Positions 8,236 through 17,611 of a stretch of DNA of 64,000 nt are shown in pieces (within the stretch, counting starts at the first letter, position 1; each line of letters starts with the position of its first letter). Both the position numbers and the translations under genes were made by a program. The DNA is taken from the NCBI GenBank assembly GCA_000585075.1, contig JEMY01000038.1, positions 1-64,000 of the forward strand, written 5' to 3'. Origin of the DNA: Candidatus Accumulibacter regalis (lineage in GTDB: Bacteria; Pseudomonadota; Gammaproteobacteria; Burkholderiales; Rhodocyclaceae). The notes under the pieces were generated by a model. That model was not told the DNA's origin. It saw nothing but the letters and a program-made list of their open reading frames with translations, and searched no databases.

Positions 8236-8915
8236 CGGCGCAACACCGAGCGCCCGAGGCGACTGACCAGCAGCACGGCGACGAAGGACAGCGCCAGCAA
8301 CAGCGCCGACATGCCTGCCGCCGCCGAATCGTTGAACGCCTGCGCCTGATCGTAGATGGCGATGGCGATGGTCTTGGTCTCGCCGGGCAGGCTGCCGCCG
8401 ACCATCAGCACGACGCCGAACTCACCGAGGGTGTGCGCGAAGGTCAGCGCCAGCGCCGCGGCGACGCCCGGCCAGGCGAGCGGCAGTTCGATGCGCAGGA
8501 AGGTCTGCCAGCGCGACAGCCCGGAGACCCACGCCGCTTCGCGGACTTCGCGCGGGATGGCGGCAAAGGAACGCTGCATCGGCTGCACGGCGAAGGGCAG
8601 GTTGAAGATCAGCGAGGCGGCGAGCAGTCCGTCGAAGCTGAACACCAATGCCCGTCCGGTCAGCGCGTGGTACGCCTGGCCAAGGGGAGAGGCGCCGCCG
8701 AAGCCGAGCAGCAGGTAATAGCCGAGAACGGTGGGCGGCAGCACCAGCGGCAGCAGGATCGCCGCCTCGAGCGCGCCCTGATGGCGAATCTGCGACCAGG
8801 CCAGCAGGCGTGCCAGCCAGATCGCCAGGGGCAGCAGCACGAGCGCCGTGGCGCTGGCCAATTGCAGCGACAGCGAGAGCGCCGGCCAATCGATCACGGC
8901 CATCCCTGCAGCCAC
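8232..8915 (-). CDS. modB: Molybdate ABC transporter permease
   Basis: Inner-membrane permease of 227 residues with five or six hydrophobic segments. The cytoplasmic coupling loop has HTLGEFGVVLMVGGSLPGETKT, the EAA-type motif of ModB permeases. The GTG start is chosen because AAGGGG, overlapping the modA stop codon, lies eight bases upstream; an ATG four codons later has a poorer site. It sits between modA and modC in the order modA-modB-modC, with coupled ends. Confidence 0.93.
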   Translation of the reverse strand: MAAGMAVIDWPALSLSLQLASATALVLLPLAIWLARLLAWSQIRHQGALEAAILLPLVLPPTVLGYYLLLGFGGASPLGQAYHALTGRALVFSFDGLLAASLIFNLPFAVQPMQRSFAAIPREVREAAWVSGLSRWQTFLRIELPLAWPGVAAALALTFAHTLGEFGVVLMVGGSLPGETKTIAIAIYDQAQAFNDSAAAGMSALLLALSFVAVLLVSRLGRSVLRR

Positions 8916-8927
8916 GGCGCTCGCCCC

Positions 8928-9692
8928 TTACCGGGTTGCCGGCAGCGAGAAACCGTAGCGCTCGAAAATGGCGCGCGCCGCCGGCTGTTGCAGATAGGCG
9001 TAGAAACGGCTGGCGTCCTCGCTGGCGTGACGGGTCAGCGCCATGCGCTGGCGCAGTGGCGGATGCCAGCTCTCGGGAATCAGTGCGGCGACACCGTGCC
9101 GGGCCAGCTCGGGCGCCTTGACCAGCGACCAGGCAACGATGCCGCCCTGCGCCGAACCGCTGAGCGCAAACTGCGCCGCCTGCGCGACGTTCTCGCCGAG
9201 GACCAGCCTGCCCTGCAGCGCTGCCCAGAGGCCGGCGCGTTCGAGGACGGCGCGGGCGGCACGCCCGTAGGGCGCGTGCTCGGGATTGGCGATCGCCAGA
9301 CGCTGCAGGCGACCATCGCTGATCGCCGCCGCCAGGTCGCGAAGTTCGCTATCGACCTTCAGCGGCGAGCCGCGTGGTACCAGCAGTGCGACGCGCCCGA
9401 TGGCGTAGAGCTGGCCCTGGTCGCGCAACAGGCCCTGTCCGGCGAGGCGGAAAATGTATTCCTCGTCGGCGGACAGGAAGAGGTCGAAAGGCGCCCCCTG
9501 GGGAATTTGGCGGGCAAAGTTGCCCGATGCACCGAAGGACAGAACGACCTTTTCGCCGCTCTCCCGTTCGTAACGGGCAGCAATCTCGCCGAGCGCGAAC
9601 TGCAGATCCGAGGCCGCAGCGACCTTGACCGTCTGGGCGTTGGCGACGATGACGAAAAAGTTCAGCAGAAGGAAAAGCAGGAAGCGCATCAT
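8928..9692 (-). CDS. modA: Molybdate-binding periplasmic protein
   Basis: Solute-binding protein of 254 residues that delivers molybdate (or tungstate) to ModBC. The signal peptide is short and very hydrophobic, with cleavage likely after VANA. The mature protein starts with VKVAAASDL. The oxyanion-binding regions are recognisable as AAASDL, SFGASGNFARQIPQGAPFDLF and the DEEYIF segment. Two consecutive ATG codons (9692 and 9689) are both possible starts; a TTG at 9704 also exists. No molybdenum-cofactor riboswitch was recognised upstream. Confidence 0.92.
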   Translation of the reverse strand: MMRFLLFLLLNFFVIVANAQTVKVAAASDLQFALGEIAARYERESGEKVVLSFGASGNFARQIPQGAPFDLFLSADEEYIFRLAGQGLLRDQGQLYAIGRVALLVPRGSPLKVDSELRDLAAAISDGRLQRLAIANPEHAPYGRAARAVLERAGLWAALQGRLVLGENVAQAAQFALSGSAQGGIVAWSLVKAPELARHGVAALIPESWHPPLRQRMALTRHASEDASRFYAYLQQPAARAIFERYGFSLPATR

Positions 9693-9764
9693 GTCATGAC
9701 CCAAGGGGAGAGGAAGTGCAGGTGGCCAGGCGAGCCTGGCGAGACGGCGCTCGTGGAGCCCGGC

Positions 9765-9983
9765 TCAGAGCTCGGGCAGCGAGCCATCGGCCTGCGAATG
9801 GTTGGCGTGGGTTGGCCAGTCGGGCGAATACCTGTTGGTCTGATCACCCCAGGTCGTCCGGCCGGCGCCCGAGCCGCGCGCGAAGAGTTCGCTGCGCGGC
9901 CCCGGGCTGCACGATTCGCTGAGCGCGTAGTGTTCGTCGGGCGGGCGCGAATGCGCGCTTTTGGCGGCGAATGCACTGCTCAT
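9765..9983 (-). CDS. Hypothetical protein of 72 residues coupled to the upstream dehydrogenase
   Basis: A small reading frame whose ATG overlaps the stop codon of the D-2-hydroxyacid dehydrogenase as ATGA, the arrangement of coupled genes elsewhere in this window. The product is polar, rich in Ser, Pro, Arg and Gly, without membrane segments or a signal peptide. It ends with a Trp- and Asn-containing segment (TTWGDQTNRYSPDWP). No family was recognised. The overlap and the otherwise unexplained space before modA support it; the biased composition argues for caution. Confidence 0.4.
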   Translation of the reverse strand: MSSAFAAKSAHSRPPDEHYALSESCSPGPRSELFARGSGAGRTTWGDQTNRYSPDWPTHANHSQADGSLPEL

Positions 9984-10936
9984 GTCAGCACGTGTTGCGG
10001 CTCGCCGCGGGCGAAGGCTTCCAGATTGTCGATCAGCTGGTCGGCGAGTGCCTGCATCGCGGGCTGGCTGGCCCAGGCGACGTGCGGGGTAAGCAGGAAA
10101 TTGGGCAAGGCCAGCAGCTCGGGAGCGAGCAGGGCGTTGCCGCTGCGCGGCGGCTCGACGCTGAGGACGTCGAAGCCGGCCCCGGCGATCCAGCCTTCGT
10201 GCAGCGCCCGGGCGAGCGCTGCCTCATCGACCAGGCCGCCGCGCGCGGTATTGATCAGCAGCGCCGAGGTTTTCATCGACCGCAGCTCAGCTTCGCCGAT
10301 CAGCCTCGCCGTCTCGGCGTTGAGCGGGCAATGCAGTGAAACCACGTCGGCCTGGCGCAGCGCTTCGGCAAAGGGCGTGTAGCCAGGACGAACGCTGAGT
10401 GCATCCTTGCGTTCGCTGCGCAGCACGCGCATGCCGAAAGCGGCGGCCAGACGCGCGACTCCGCTGCCCAGGCTGCCGCTGCCGATGAGCGCCAGCGTCG
10501 CGCCGTGCAGGTCGCGGATCGGGTAGTCGAAAAAGCAGAACTGCCCGGAACGCTGCCACCTGCCGTCGACGACCGCCTGCCGATAGGCGAAGAGATTGCG
10601 CGACAGCGCCAGCAGCATCGCCAGCACCTGCTCGGGGACGCTATGCACGGCGTAGCCGCGAACGTTCGAGACGACGATGCCACGTTCACGGCAAGCGTCG
10701 ACATCGATGTTGTTGCTGCCGGTGGCGGCGACGGCGACCATCTGCAACGCGGGCAGCGCGGCGATCAGCTCGGCGTCGATCTGCAGCTTGTTGACGATGG
10801 CCATCGTCGCTCCGGCGAGCCGCTCCTTGACCTCGTGCTGCAGCGTCTGCGCATGTTCGACCCAGTGATGCGGGAAATCCGGCCGGCGAACTTCGGCGAT
10901 GATCGATTCGCGCTCAAGAAAGACGATTCGGTGCAT
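9980..10936 (-). CDS. D-2-hydroxyacid dehydrogenase (glycerate/hydroxypyruvate reductase type)
   Basis: NAD(P)-dependent oxidoreductase of 318 residues interconverting a 2-oxoacid and a D-2-hydroxyacid. The Rossmann motif GSGSLG lies at 152-157. Catalytic residues are Arg232 (NTARGGLVDE), Glu261 (GFDVLSVEP) and His285 (LTPHVAWAS). The LTPHVAWAS form is typical of glycerate dehydrogenases (HprA), so hydroxypyruvate or glyoxylate is the likely substrate, though family members overlap. The gene starts three bases after the aldehyde-dehydrogenase-like gene, so both probably act on one transcript. Confidence 0.85.
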   Translation of the reverse strand: MHRIVFLERESIIAEVRRPDFPHHWVEHAQTLQHEVKERLAGATMAIVNKLQIDAELIAALPALQMVAVAATGSNNIDVDACRERGIVVSNVRGYAVHSVPEQVLAMLLALSRNLFAYRQAVVDGRWQRSGQFCFFDYPIRDLHGATLALIGSGSLGSGVARLAAAFGMRVLRSERKDALSVRPGYTPFAEALRQADVVSLHCPLNAETARLIGEAELRSMKTSALLINTARGGLVDEAALARALHEGWIAGAGFDVLSVEPPRSGNALLAPELLALPNFLLTPHVAWASQPAMQALADQLIDNLEAFARGEPQHVLT

Positions 10937-10939
10937 GGC

Positions 10940-11659
10940 TCAATCCACGAATGGTTTGTCGTAGCGGATGGCGACTTCGGCAATCCTGGCGCCGAGGGCA
11001 GAATCGCCGGAAAAGCACAGCCGGCTGACCTGGCTGGCGACACAAAGGCCTTCGATGGCCTTCAGGTCGCCGTGCAAGACGTTGAAAACGCCGGCAGGGA
11101 AAGCGCTCTCGGCCGTCAGTTCGGCCAGCGCGAAAGCGGCCGAGGGCGCTTTCGGGCTCGGTTTGACGACCACCGTCGCGCCCGCCAGCAGGGCCGGAAC
11201 GGCGTGCCGCAGCGGACCGAGCAGCGGCGCGCTGTCGTCGCTGACGACGGCCACGACCGCCTTGGCCGCGCTGCTGCCGCCCCGGCTATCGGTCGCCGAG
11301 TCGCGGTCGCGCAGCAGGGCGAGCGCGGCGTCGACTTCGGCCGCCGCCGAACCGGCATCCTTGCCGGTTTCTTCGCTGATCAGTGCGGCGAAGTGCTCGC
11401 CATACCCGGCCAGCGCGTCGGCCAGGACGAGCAACAGCGCCGCGCGTTCAGCGACGGTTCTGGCCGCCCAGTCAGCGAGGGCCGCCTGCGCCGAGCCGGC
11501 GGCAGCGAGCGCTTCGGAAGCGCCGCACAGCGGTGTGCGCCGCTTGACCTCGCCGCTGCGTGCGTCGCGGACATCGAAAAAAGCCGGCGCCATGGTCAAA
11601 TAGGCGTGCCCATTGATCCACAGCGGTATCGCCAGGACCTGGTCGGTTGCGGACGTCAT
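10940..11659 (-). CDS. Aldehyde dehydrogenase-like protein, NAD-binding half only
   Basis: The 239 residues match only the N-terminal half of the aldehyde dehydrogenase superfamily (full length about 480). Recognisable parts are the helix with WAARTVAERAALL, the ISEETGKD segment, the cofactor-binding VPALLAGATVVVKPSPKAP, FPAGVFNVLHGD and LCFSGDSALGARIAE. The chain stops just where the catalytic Glu (ELGGK) and later the catalytic Cys should follow. The next gene begins three bases downstream, so no continuation in another frame is possible here. It may be a decayed enzyme or a repurposed domain. A GGAG site precedes the ATG. Confidence 0.78.
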   Translation of the reverse strand: MTSATDQVLAIPLWINGHAYLTMAPAFFDVRDARSGEVKRRTPLCGASEALAAAGSAQAALADWAARTVAERAALLLVLADALAGYGEHFAALISEETGKDAGSAAAEVDAALALLRDRDSATDSRGGSSAAKAVVAVVSDDSAPLLGPLRHAVPALLAGATVVVKPSPKAPSAAFALAELTAESAFPAGVFNVLHGDLKAIEGLCVASQVSRLCFSGDSALGARIAEVAIRYDKPFVD

Positions 11660-12012
11660 CTGGAAGTTCGCTCCTTGCTTGGTTGCCGAGGAAGTCGCGT
11701 GGGCGACTCATGAATTGAGGCAATGCTGGACATTGGCAGAGGGAACCAGCCTGGCTCGTCGCTGCGCTCGCGTACCTCACCGGACGCGCTGACGCTGGCG
11801 GTAGCGTTTGCGGAATGTCCTCCCCTGCGCTGCGGGCAGGTCGCGAGCGGCGCAAGAAGCGCTGGGCCCGACCAGGTAGCCTACGAACAGGGCGACGCGC
11901 ATGATGGTAAGATATTGCGCCGCACAAGTTAGCGTGGGCGAGTGGCAGAGCGGGCAATATTAGTCTCCCGCAGGCAAAAACGGAAGATTCCGGGAATTGC
12001 GATAGGAAGGTA
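11660..12012. other. Intergenic region between divergent genes
   Basis: No convincing gene is seen. The part near the iclR-type gene holds an inverted pair, ATATTGC at 11912 and GCAATAT at 11954, separated by 35 bases, which could be part of an operator. The rest has no clear promoter or structure. Confidence 0.4.
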
Positions 12013-12792
12013 ATGGCGGAACAACAGGCAGAGAAGACGTCGATACAGGTCATCGAGCGCATGATGTCGCTGCTCGACGTGCTGGCTGACATCCGCGAGC
12101 CGGTGAGCCTCAAGGTCCTGGCCAGGAACAGCGGCCTGCACCCGTCGACGGCGCACCGCATTCTGGCCGCGATGGCCAGCGCCGCGGTCGTCGAGCGGCA
12201 CGAGAACGGCAGCTATACGCTCGGCATCCGGCTCCTCGAACTGGGCAATCTGGTCAAGTCGCGGATCAGCATCCGTGAAGTCGCCCGGCCGTACATGCAG
12301 CAATTGCACGAGGCCATCGGCGAGGCCGTCAACCTCGGCATCCGCCATGAGGACGAGATCATCTACGTCGATCGTACGTCCAGCGGTCGCTCGCTGGTCC
12401 GCGTCGTCTATCTGGTTGGTGGTCGGGCGCCACTGCATCTGACTTCGGTGGGCAAGCTGTTTCTTGCCGCCGACAGCGCCAGCGATGTCCGCGCCTACGC
12501 GCGTCGCACCGGCCTGCCGGGAAAAACGCCGCACTCGCTGACGCGCCTCGATGCCCTCGACAAGGAACTCGACAAGATTCGCCGCCACGAAGTGGCCTTC
12601 GACAATGAAGAAGCGGAGATCGGCCTGCGCTGCATCGCTGCGCCGATCCGCAACGACGAGGGTCAACTGGTCGCCGGGCTTTCCGTCTCGGCCCCCAGCG
12701 ACCGCCACGATCCAGACTGGGCAACGACGATCAAGGCGACGGCCGACAAGATCGCGCGGGCCCTCGGCCATCAGGCGCCACCGCACCCCTAA
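12013..12792 (+). CDS. IclR-family transcriptional regulator
   Basis: DNA-binding regulator of 259 residues. The N-terminal winged helix-turn-helix includes [19 protein letters not shown]. The C-terminal IclR effector domain shows [33 protein letters not shown] and the late [25 protein letters not shown] segment. Ligands of the family are small carboxylates or aromatics; none can be deduced here. It diverges from the aldehyde-dehydrogenase-like/hydroxyacid-dehydrogenase pair, which may be its target. GGAAGG precedes the ATG. Confidence 0.92.
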   Translation: MAEQQAEKTSIQVIERMMSLLDVLADIREPVSLKVLARNSGLHPSTAHRILAAMASAAVVERHENGSYTLGIRLLELGNLVKSRISIREVARPYMQQLHEAIGEAVNLGIRHEDEIIYVDRTSSGRSLVRVVYLVGGRAPLHLTSVGKLFLAADSASDVRAYARRTGLPGKTPHSLTRLDALDKELDKIRRHEVAFDNEEAEIGLRCIAAPIRNDEGQLVAGLSVSAPSDRHDPDWATTIKATADKIARALGHQAPPHP

Positions 12793-12915
12793 TCCGCGCG
12801 GCCGGTCTGCAAGCCGTGGAACAAGAGACACCCGCGCCAACCACCACGAAGAAGGGTGCCGCCATTGCCGTGGCGATGCTTGCTACACTCTCTCCCCTGC
12901 CACGGAGCCCATTGC

Positions 12916-13779
12916 ATGCCCCTGCCGACATCGTTGCTGCCCTTTCTTTTTGTCTTTCTGTGGAGCACCGGATTCATCGGCGCCAAGTTCGGCCTACCCT
13001 ACGCCGAACCCTTGACCTTTCTGCTCACCCGCTACCTGCTGGTGCTGACGCTGATGCTTCCCTTGGTACTGCTGACGCGCGCACCGTGGCCCGCCAATCC
13101 GCGCCAGTTTTTCCACATCGGCGTTTCCGGCGTTCTCGTGCACGGCGTCTATCTGGGTGGCGTGTTCACGGCCATCAAACACGGCTTGCCGGCGGGCGTG
13201 ACGGCGCTGGTGGTCGGCATGCAACCGCTGCTGACTGCCTGCGGCGCGGGTTTGCTGCTCGGCGAACGCGTCTCGCCGCGGCAATGGCTGGGCCTGGCGC
13301 TCGGCTTCGCCGGAGTGACCCTGGTCGTTGCCAACAAGCTTGCCGACCTGCCTCTGGCGGCAATGCTCGTTCCGGCCATCGCCGCACTGCTCGGCATCAC
13401 CCTCGGCACCCTGTATCAGAAGCGCTTCTGTCCGCAGTTCGACCTCCGTACCGGCTCGGTAATCCAGTTCCTGCCCACCGCTCTGATCACCGCCGTGGCC
13501 GCCTCGGCAAGCGAAAGCATGCTCATCGAGTGGACGCCGCAGTTCGTCTTCGCCGTGCTGTGGCTGGTGCTGGTACTCTCGGTCGGGGCGATCAGCCTGC
13601 TCAATCTACTGATCCGCAGCGGCAGTGCGGTCAATGTCGCCACCCTGTTCTACCTGACGCCGCCGAGCACGGCGATCATCGCCTGGCTGCTGTTCGACGA
13701 AACACTCGGCGGGCTGGCGGTTGCCGGCATGGTGCTGGCGGTCAGCGGCGTCTATCTGGCGCGCGCGACACCGCGATGA
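12916..13779 (+). CDS. EamA-family (DMT superfamily) exporter
   Basis: Inner-membrane protein of 287 residues with about ten hydrophobic segments in two EamA repeats. The first begins [20 protein letters not shown], and the second ends [18 protein letters not shown] followed by a final helix. Members export amino acids or metabolites; the substrate is unknown. The ATG at 12916 is chosen because CGGAG lies eight bases upstream and the N-terminus then matches the family. The stop overlaps the ruvC start as ATGA. Confidence 0.9.
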   Translation: MPLPTSLLPFLFVFLWSTGFIGAKFGLPYAEPLTFLLTRYLLVLTLMLPLVLLTRAPWPANPRQFFHIGVSGVLVHGVYLGGVFTAIKHGLPAGVTALVVGMQPLLTACGAGLLLGERVSPRQWLGLALGFAGVTLVVANKLADLPLAAMLVPAIAALLGITLGTLYQKRFCPQFDLRTGSVIQFLPTALITAVAASASESMLIEWTPQFVFAVLWLVLVLSVGAISLLNLLIRSGSAVNVATLFYLTPPSTAIIAWLLFDETLGGLAVAGMVLAVSGVYLARATPR

Positions 13780-14354
13780 ATGAGGCAGGGCAGCACGGGA
13801 AAGCAGGCCCGCTGCGCATTCTGGGCATCGACCCGGGCTTGCGCATCACCGGTTTCGGGCTCATCGAAAAGACCGGCAACCGCCTGTCCTACCTGGCCAG
13901 CGGCTGCATCAGGACCGACGCCGGTGCTTCGCTACCCAGCCGCCTGGGAACCATACACAGCGAACTGCGCACGCTGGTCGCCCGGCATCGGCCCGACCAG
14001 GCGGCCGTCGAAATCGTCTTCGTCAACGTCAATCCACAATCGACGCTGCGCCTCGGCCAGGCCAGGGGTGCGGCGATCACCGCGCTGGTCGTCAGCGGCC
14101 TGGAAGTCGCCGAGTACACTGCCCTGCAGGTCAAGCAGGCGGTGGTCGGCAATGGCCACGCCGACAAGGTGCAGGTGCAGCACATGGTGCGCCGCCTGTT
14201 GTCGCTGGCGGCCGAGCCGAGCCCGGACGCCGCCGACGCCCTGGCCTGCGCGATCGCGCACGCGCACGGGGGCCAGGGCATCGAACAATTGAGCAGCCGC
14301 GGTCTGCACGTCCGCAATGGGCGATGGATGGTCGCCAAGGAGAACAAGAGATGA
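13776..14354 (+). CDS. ruvC: Holliday junction endonuclease RuvC
   Basis: Resolves Holliday junctions by symmetric cleavage together with RuvAB. The protein has 192 residues. Acidic catalytic residues are Asp19 (LGIDPGLR), Glu79 (VEIVFVN), Asp151 and Asp154 ([11 protein letters not shown]). The start overlaps the exporter stop, and the stop overlaps the ruvA ATG (ATGA in both cases). The N-terminus carries about 11 extra residues ([11 protein letters not shown]) before the usual start of the fold. The order is ruvC-ruvA-permease-ruvB. Confidence 0.96.
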   Translation: MNEAGQHGKAGPLRILGIDPGLRITGFGLIEKTGNRLSYLASGCIRTDAGASLPSRLGTIHSELRTLVARHRPDQAAVEIVFVNVNPQSTLRLGQARGAAITALVVSGLEVAEYTALQVKQAVVGNGHADKVQVQHMVRRLLSLAAEPSPDAADALACAIAHAHGGQGIEQLSSRGLHVRNGRWMVAKENKR

Positions 14355-14926
14355 TCAGCCGATTGAGTGGCATCCTGCTCGCGAAGAACCCGCCGCAGGT
14401 GGTGGTCGACGTGCATGGCGTCGGCTATGAGCTCGAGGTACCGATGAGCACCTTCTACAGCCTGCCCGAGAACGGCGAGAAACTCAGCCTGCTGACCCAT
14501 TTCGCGGTCCGCGAGGACGGGCAGTTCCTCTTCGGTTTTGCCACCGAAAGCGAGCGCTTCGCGTTTCGCCAGCTGCTCAAGATCTCCGGCGTCGGCGCGC
14601 GCATGGCGCTGTCGGTGCTTTCCGGACTGTCGGTGAGCGACCTGGCGCAAGTCGTCTCCCGTCAGGAAGTCGGGCGCCTGACCAAGGTACCGGGAATCGG
14701 TACCAAGACCGCCGAGCGCCTGCTGCTCGAACTCAAGGGCAAGCTCGCCGAGGCTCTGCCGACGGCCACGCCGGCGGCCGCCGACAGCCGCAGTGACATT
14801 CTCAATGCGCTGCTGGCGCTGGGTTACAATGAGCGCGAAGCAGGCGCCGTGATGAGGCAGTTGCCGGCCGAAACCACTACTTCCGACGGCATTCGGCAGG
14901 CGCTCAAGCTGCTGTCAAAGGTCTGA
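14351..14926 (+). CDS. ruvA: Holliday junction branch-migration protein RuvA
   Basis: Tetrameric junction-binding subunit of the RuvAB motor, 191 residues. Domain I is an OB fold ([24 protein letters not shown]). Domain II has the paired helix-hairpin-helix motifs [18 protein letters not shown] and [20 protein letters not shown]. Domain III at the C-terminus ([15 protein letters not shown]) contacts RuvB. The ATG overlaps the ruvC stop. Confidence 0.97.
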   Translation: MISRLSGILLAKNPPQVVVDVHGVGYELEVPMSTFYSLPENGEKLSLLTHFAVREDGQFLFGFATESERFAFRQLLKISGVGARMALSVLSGLSVSDLAQVVSRQEVGRLTKVPGIGTKTAERLLLELKGKLAEALPTATPAAADSRSDILNALLALGYNEREAGAVMRQLPAETTTSDGIRQALKLLSKV

Positions 14927-14943
14927 ACCGCGCCCATGAATCC

Positions 14944-16032
14944 ATGAATCCCAGCCACAAGCAACTGATCCAGATCGCGCTCGTCGCGCTGCTTCTGATC
15001 GGCTGTGTTGCTGTGCTGCTGCCGTTTACGGGCACCCTGCTTTTCGCCGTCGTCATCTGCCTGACGACGCTGCCGATTCGCAACCGCCTGCTGACGCTCT
15101 GCGGTGGGCGCAGCAGTCTGGCGGCGCTCCTGCTGTCGCTACTCTTGCTGCTCTTGCTGGTAGTGCCGATGGCCTTGCTCTCCGGCTCACTCGCCGACGC
15201 CGTTCAGATCGGCATCCGGCAGGTGAAACCACTGCTCGAGAGCGGCATTCCCGGCCAACCGCCGGCGTGGCTTGCCAGTCTGCCGATCATCGGCCCGGAC
15301 GTCACCGGATATTGGCACGATCTGGCCGATAGCCGCGAGGAAATGAACAATCTACTGCGTCAGGTTTTCGACCCGACGCGCAAGTTCGCGCTGGCCGCGG
15401 TGGCCCTGTTTGCGCAAGGACTGTTGCAACTGGTGCTGGTGATCTTCTTCGTCTTCTTCATCTTTCGCGACGCACATATCTACGCCGACGCCCTGCTCAC
15501 CGGCAGCCGCATGCTCGCCGGCAACCTCGGCGAACGGATGCTGACGCTGGCCGAGGGAACCGTCACCGGCGTCATGGCCGGGATCGTCGGAACCGCCGCG
15601 GCGCAGTCGATCGTGGCCATGATCGGCTTTCTCGTCGCCGGCGTTCCGGGCGTCATTCTGCTGACCATTGCCACCTTCTTTTTCTCGATGGTGCCGGTGG
15701 TCGGCGCGACGCTGATCTGGTTGGGGGCGGCAATCTGGCTGTACAACGGCGACCAGACCGGCTGGGCCGTGTTCATGGTGCTGTGGGGGATGTTCGCCAT
15801 CAGCAGCGTCGATAACTTCCTCAAACCGATCCTCATTTCGCGCAGCGCGAGCCTGCCGCTGCTGCTGATCGTCGTCGGCGTTTTCGGCGGCGTCCTGGTC
15901 TTCGGCTTCATCGGCCTGTTCCTCGGGCCAACCCTGCTCGCCCTCGGGCAGGTACTGATCCGCGAGTGGCTGGCGCACGACGGTCCCGACTCCGCCGCCG
16001 CCCTGGCCACGGAAAGCGAGCGCCAGCCATGA
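14944..16032 (+). CDS. AI-2E family membrane transporter
   Basis: Integral membrane protein of 362 residues with about seven or eight hydrophobic segments. Features typical of the AI-2E (PerM/TqsA/YdiK) family are the LVVPMALL segment, a central soluble loop, [11 protein letters not shown], a conserved [10 protein letters not shown] motif and the late [15 protein letters not shown] segment. Family members export varied solutes; some are linked to autoinducer-2. It lies inside the ruv cluster, and its stop overlaps the ruvB start (ATGA). Confidence 0.9.
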   Translation: MNPSHKQLIQIALVALLLIGCVAVLLPFTGTLLFAVVICLTTLPIRNRLLTLCGGRSSLAALLLSLLLLLLLVVPMALLSGSLADAVQIGIRQVKPLLESGIPGQPPAWLASLPIIGPDVTGYWHDLADSREEMNNLLRQVFDPTRKFALAAVALFAQGLLQLVLVIFFVFFIFRDAHIYADALLTGSRMLAGNLGERMLTLAEGTVTGVMAGIVGTAAAQSIVAMIGFLVAGVPGVILLTIATFFFSMVPVVGATLIWLGAAIWLYNGDQTGWAVFMVLWGMFAISSVDNFLKPILISRSASLPLLLIVVGVFGGVLVFGFIGLFLGPTLLALGQVLIREWLAHDGPDSAAALATESERQP

Positions 16033-17093
16033 TCGAAAGCGACGACCTCGGCGCGGCGCCGATCGAGCGGCTGATTTCGGCCGAGTCGAAATCGACGCAG
16101 GAAGAAGCCATCGAGCGCGCTCTGCGGCCGCGGCGGCTGGCCGATTACGTTGGCCAGGCGAAGATTCGCGAACAGCTGGCGATCTTCATCGAAGCCGCCA
16201 GGCGACGCCACGACACGCTTGACCACGTCCTCCTCTTCGGTCCGCCCGGACTGGGGAAAACGACGCTGGCGCACATCATCGCCGCCGAAATGGGCGTCAA
16301 CCTGCGCTCGACATCGGGCCCGGTACTCGAAAGGGCCGGCGATCTGGCCGCCATCCTGACCAACCTCGACGCGCACGACGTGCTGTTCATCGACGAGATC
16401 CACCGCTTGTCGCCGGTGGTCGAGGAAATCCTCTACCCGGCCCTGGAAGACTTCCAGATCGACATCATGATCGGCGAAGGGCCAGCGGCGCGCTCGGTCA
16501 AACTCGATCTGCCGCCCTTTACGCTGGTCGGCGCGACCACCCGCGCCGGCATGCTCACCAACCCGCTGCGCGACCGCTTCGGTATCGTCTCCAGGCTCGA
16601 GTTCTACACCGCCGAGGAGCTGACGCAGATCGTCACGCGTTCGTCGCAGTTGCTCAAGGTGCCCGCCGATAGCGGCGGCGCACTGGAAATCGCGCGCCGT
16701 TCGCGGGGCACGCCGCGGGTTGCCAACCGGCTGTTGCGGCGGGTACGCGATTTCGCCGAAGTCAGGGCCGCCGGCCGGATCACGCGCGAGGTCGCCGACG
16801 CGGCGCTGCTGATGCTCGACGTCGACCACGGCGGGCTCGACGTCATGGACCGCAAGCTGCTGTCGGCGGTGATCGACAAGTTCGCTGGCGGCCCGGTCGG
16901 TGTCGACAACCTTGCCGCGGCCATTGGCGAAGCGCGCGATACCATCGAGGATGTGCTCGAACCCTACCTGATCCAGCAAGGTTTCCTGCAACGCACACCG
17001 CGCGGGCGGATGGCGACGGCGGCCGTCTACCGCCATCTGGGCCTCGAACACCTGCTCGGCGACGCGCAGGTCGAACTCTGGCGAAACGCCTGA
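16029..17093 (+). CDS. ruvB: Holliday junction helicase RuvB
   Basis: AAA+ motor that drives branch migration with RuvA; 354 residues. Walker A GPPGLGKT is at 71-78 and Walker B with FIDEIH at about 120-125. Sensor 1 ([11 protein letters not shown]) and the arginine-finger region (LRDRFG) follow. The C-terminal winged-helix domain includes [17 protein letters not shown] and a late [14 protein letters not shown]. The ATG at 16029 overlaps the permease stop. Confidence 0.97.
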   Translation: MIESDDLGAAPIERLISAESKSTQEEAIERALRPRRLADYVGQAKIREQLAIFIEAARRRHDTLDHVLLFGPPGLGKTTLAHIIAAEMGVNLRSTSGPVLERAGDLAAILTNLDAHDVLFIDEIHRLSPVVEEILYPALEDFQIDIMIGEGPAARSVKLDLPPFTLVGATTRAGMLTNPLRDRFGIVSRLEFYTAEELTQIVTRSSQLLKVPADSGGALEIARRSRGTPRVANRLLRRVRDFAEVRAAGRITREVADAALLMLDVDHGGLDVMDRKLLSAVIDKFAGGPVGVDNLAAAIGEARDTIEDVLEPYLIQQGFLQRTPRGRMATAAVYRHLGLEHLLGDAQVELWRNA

Positions 17094-17167
17094 GCCGCTC
17101 CTCGCACGACCGGTCACAAAAGCTTACTTTCTACGTGAAGAAAGCTGCATTAGAATCTGATCCTACG

Positions 17168-17611
17168 ATGAAATTCACGCCCAAGCTCAGCTCTTTCTCG
17201 ATTCCCGTTCGTATCTACTACGAAGACACCGACGCCGGCGGGGTCGTCTATTACGCGAACTATCTGAAGTTCCTCGAACGCTGTCGCAGCGAATGGCTGC
17301 GCGCGATCGGTTATCGGCAGGCGGACTTGCTGCGCGACCCGGGGATCGCTTTCGTCGTGCGCAGCGTTCAGGTCGACTTCCTGAAGGCGGCGCGGCTCGA
17401 CGATCAACTCCTCGTTGATCTCGAAGTGGAGAAGATCAGCCGCGTGCAAGTATTTTTTCGCCAGGCCATCCGGCGTGCCGACGAGAGCGTCGCCGGCGGC
17501 TCGGTCGACCTGCTCGGCGCCGCCGTCCAGATCGTTTGTGTAAACTCGGCGCAGATGAAGCCGACTTCGATTCCCGCATTTCTGCGGTCCCAACTGGAAG
17601 CATTGCAATGA
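17168..17611 (+). CDS. ybgC: Acyl-CoA thioesterase YbgC of the Tol-Pal operon
   Basis: Hot-dog-fold thioesterase of 147 residues. The family motif YYEDTDAGGVVYYANYLKFLER contains the catalytic Asp, and FVVRSVQVDFLKAARLDD follows. YbgC opens most proteobacterial tol-pal operons and is associated with phospholipid enzymes; its preferred acyl-CoA varies. The ATG at 17168 is favoured by alignment to the family, although a GTG 33 bases upstream in frame is possible and neither has a strong ribosome-binding site. The stop overlaps the tolQ start as ATGA. Confidence 0.93.
   Translation: MKFTPKLSSFSIPVRIYYEDTDAGGVVYYANYLKFLERCRSEWLRAIGYRQADLLRDPGIAFVVRSVQVDFLKAARLDDQLLVDLEVEKISRVQVFFRQAIRRADESVAGGSVDLLGAAVQIVCVNSAQMKPTSIPAFLRSQLEALQ

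Noticed and set aside
8433-10382. Plus-strand open frame of about 650 codons across modB, modA and the 2-hydroxyacid dehydrogenase
   Set aside because: It is antisense to three recognised genes and has low-complexity Gln/Arg-rich composition with no recognisable domain.
12816-14354. Apparent 512-residue fusion protein ending in RuvC
   Set aside because: The upstream part is the out-of-frame shadow of the EamA exporter. The true ruvC start is the ATG at 13776 overlapping the exporter stop.
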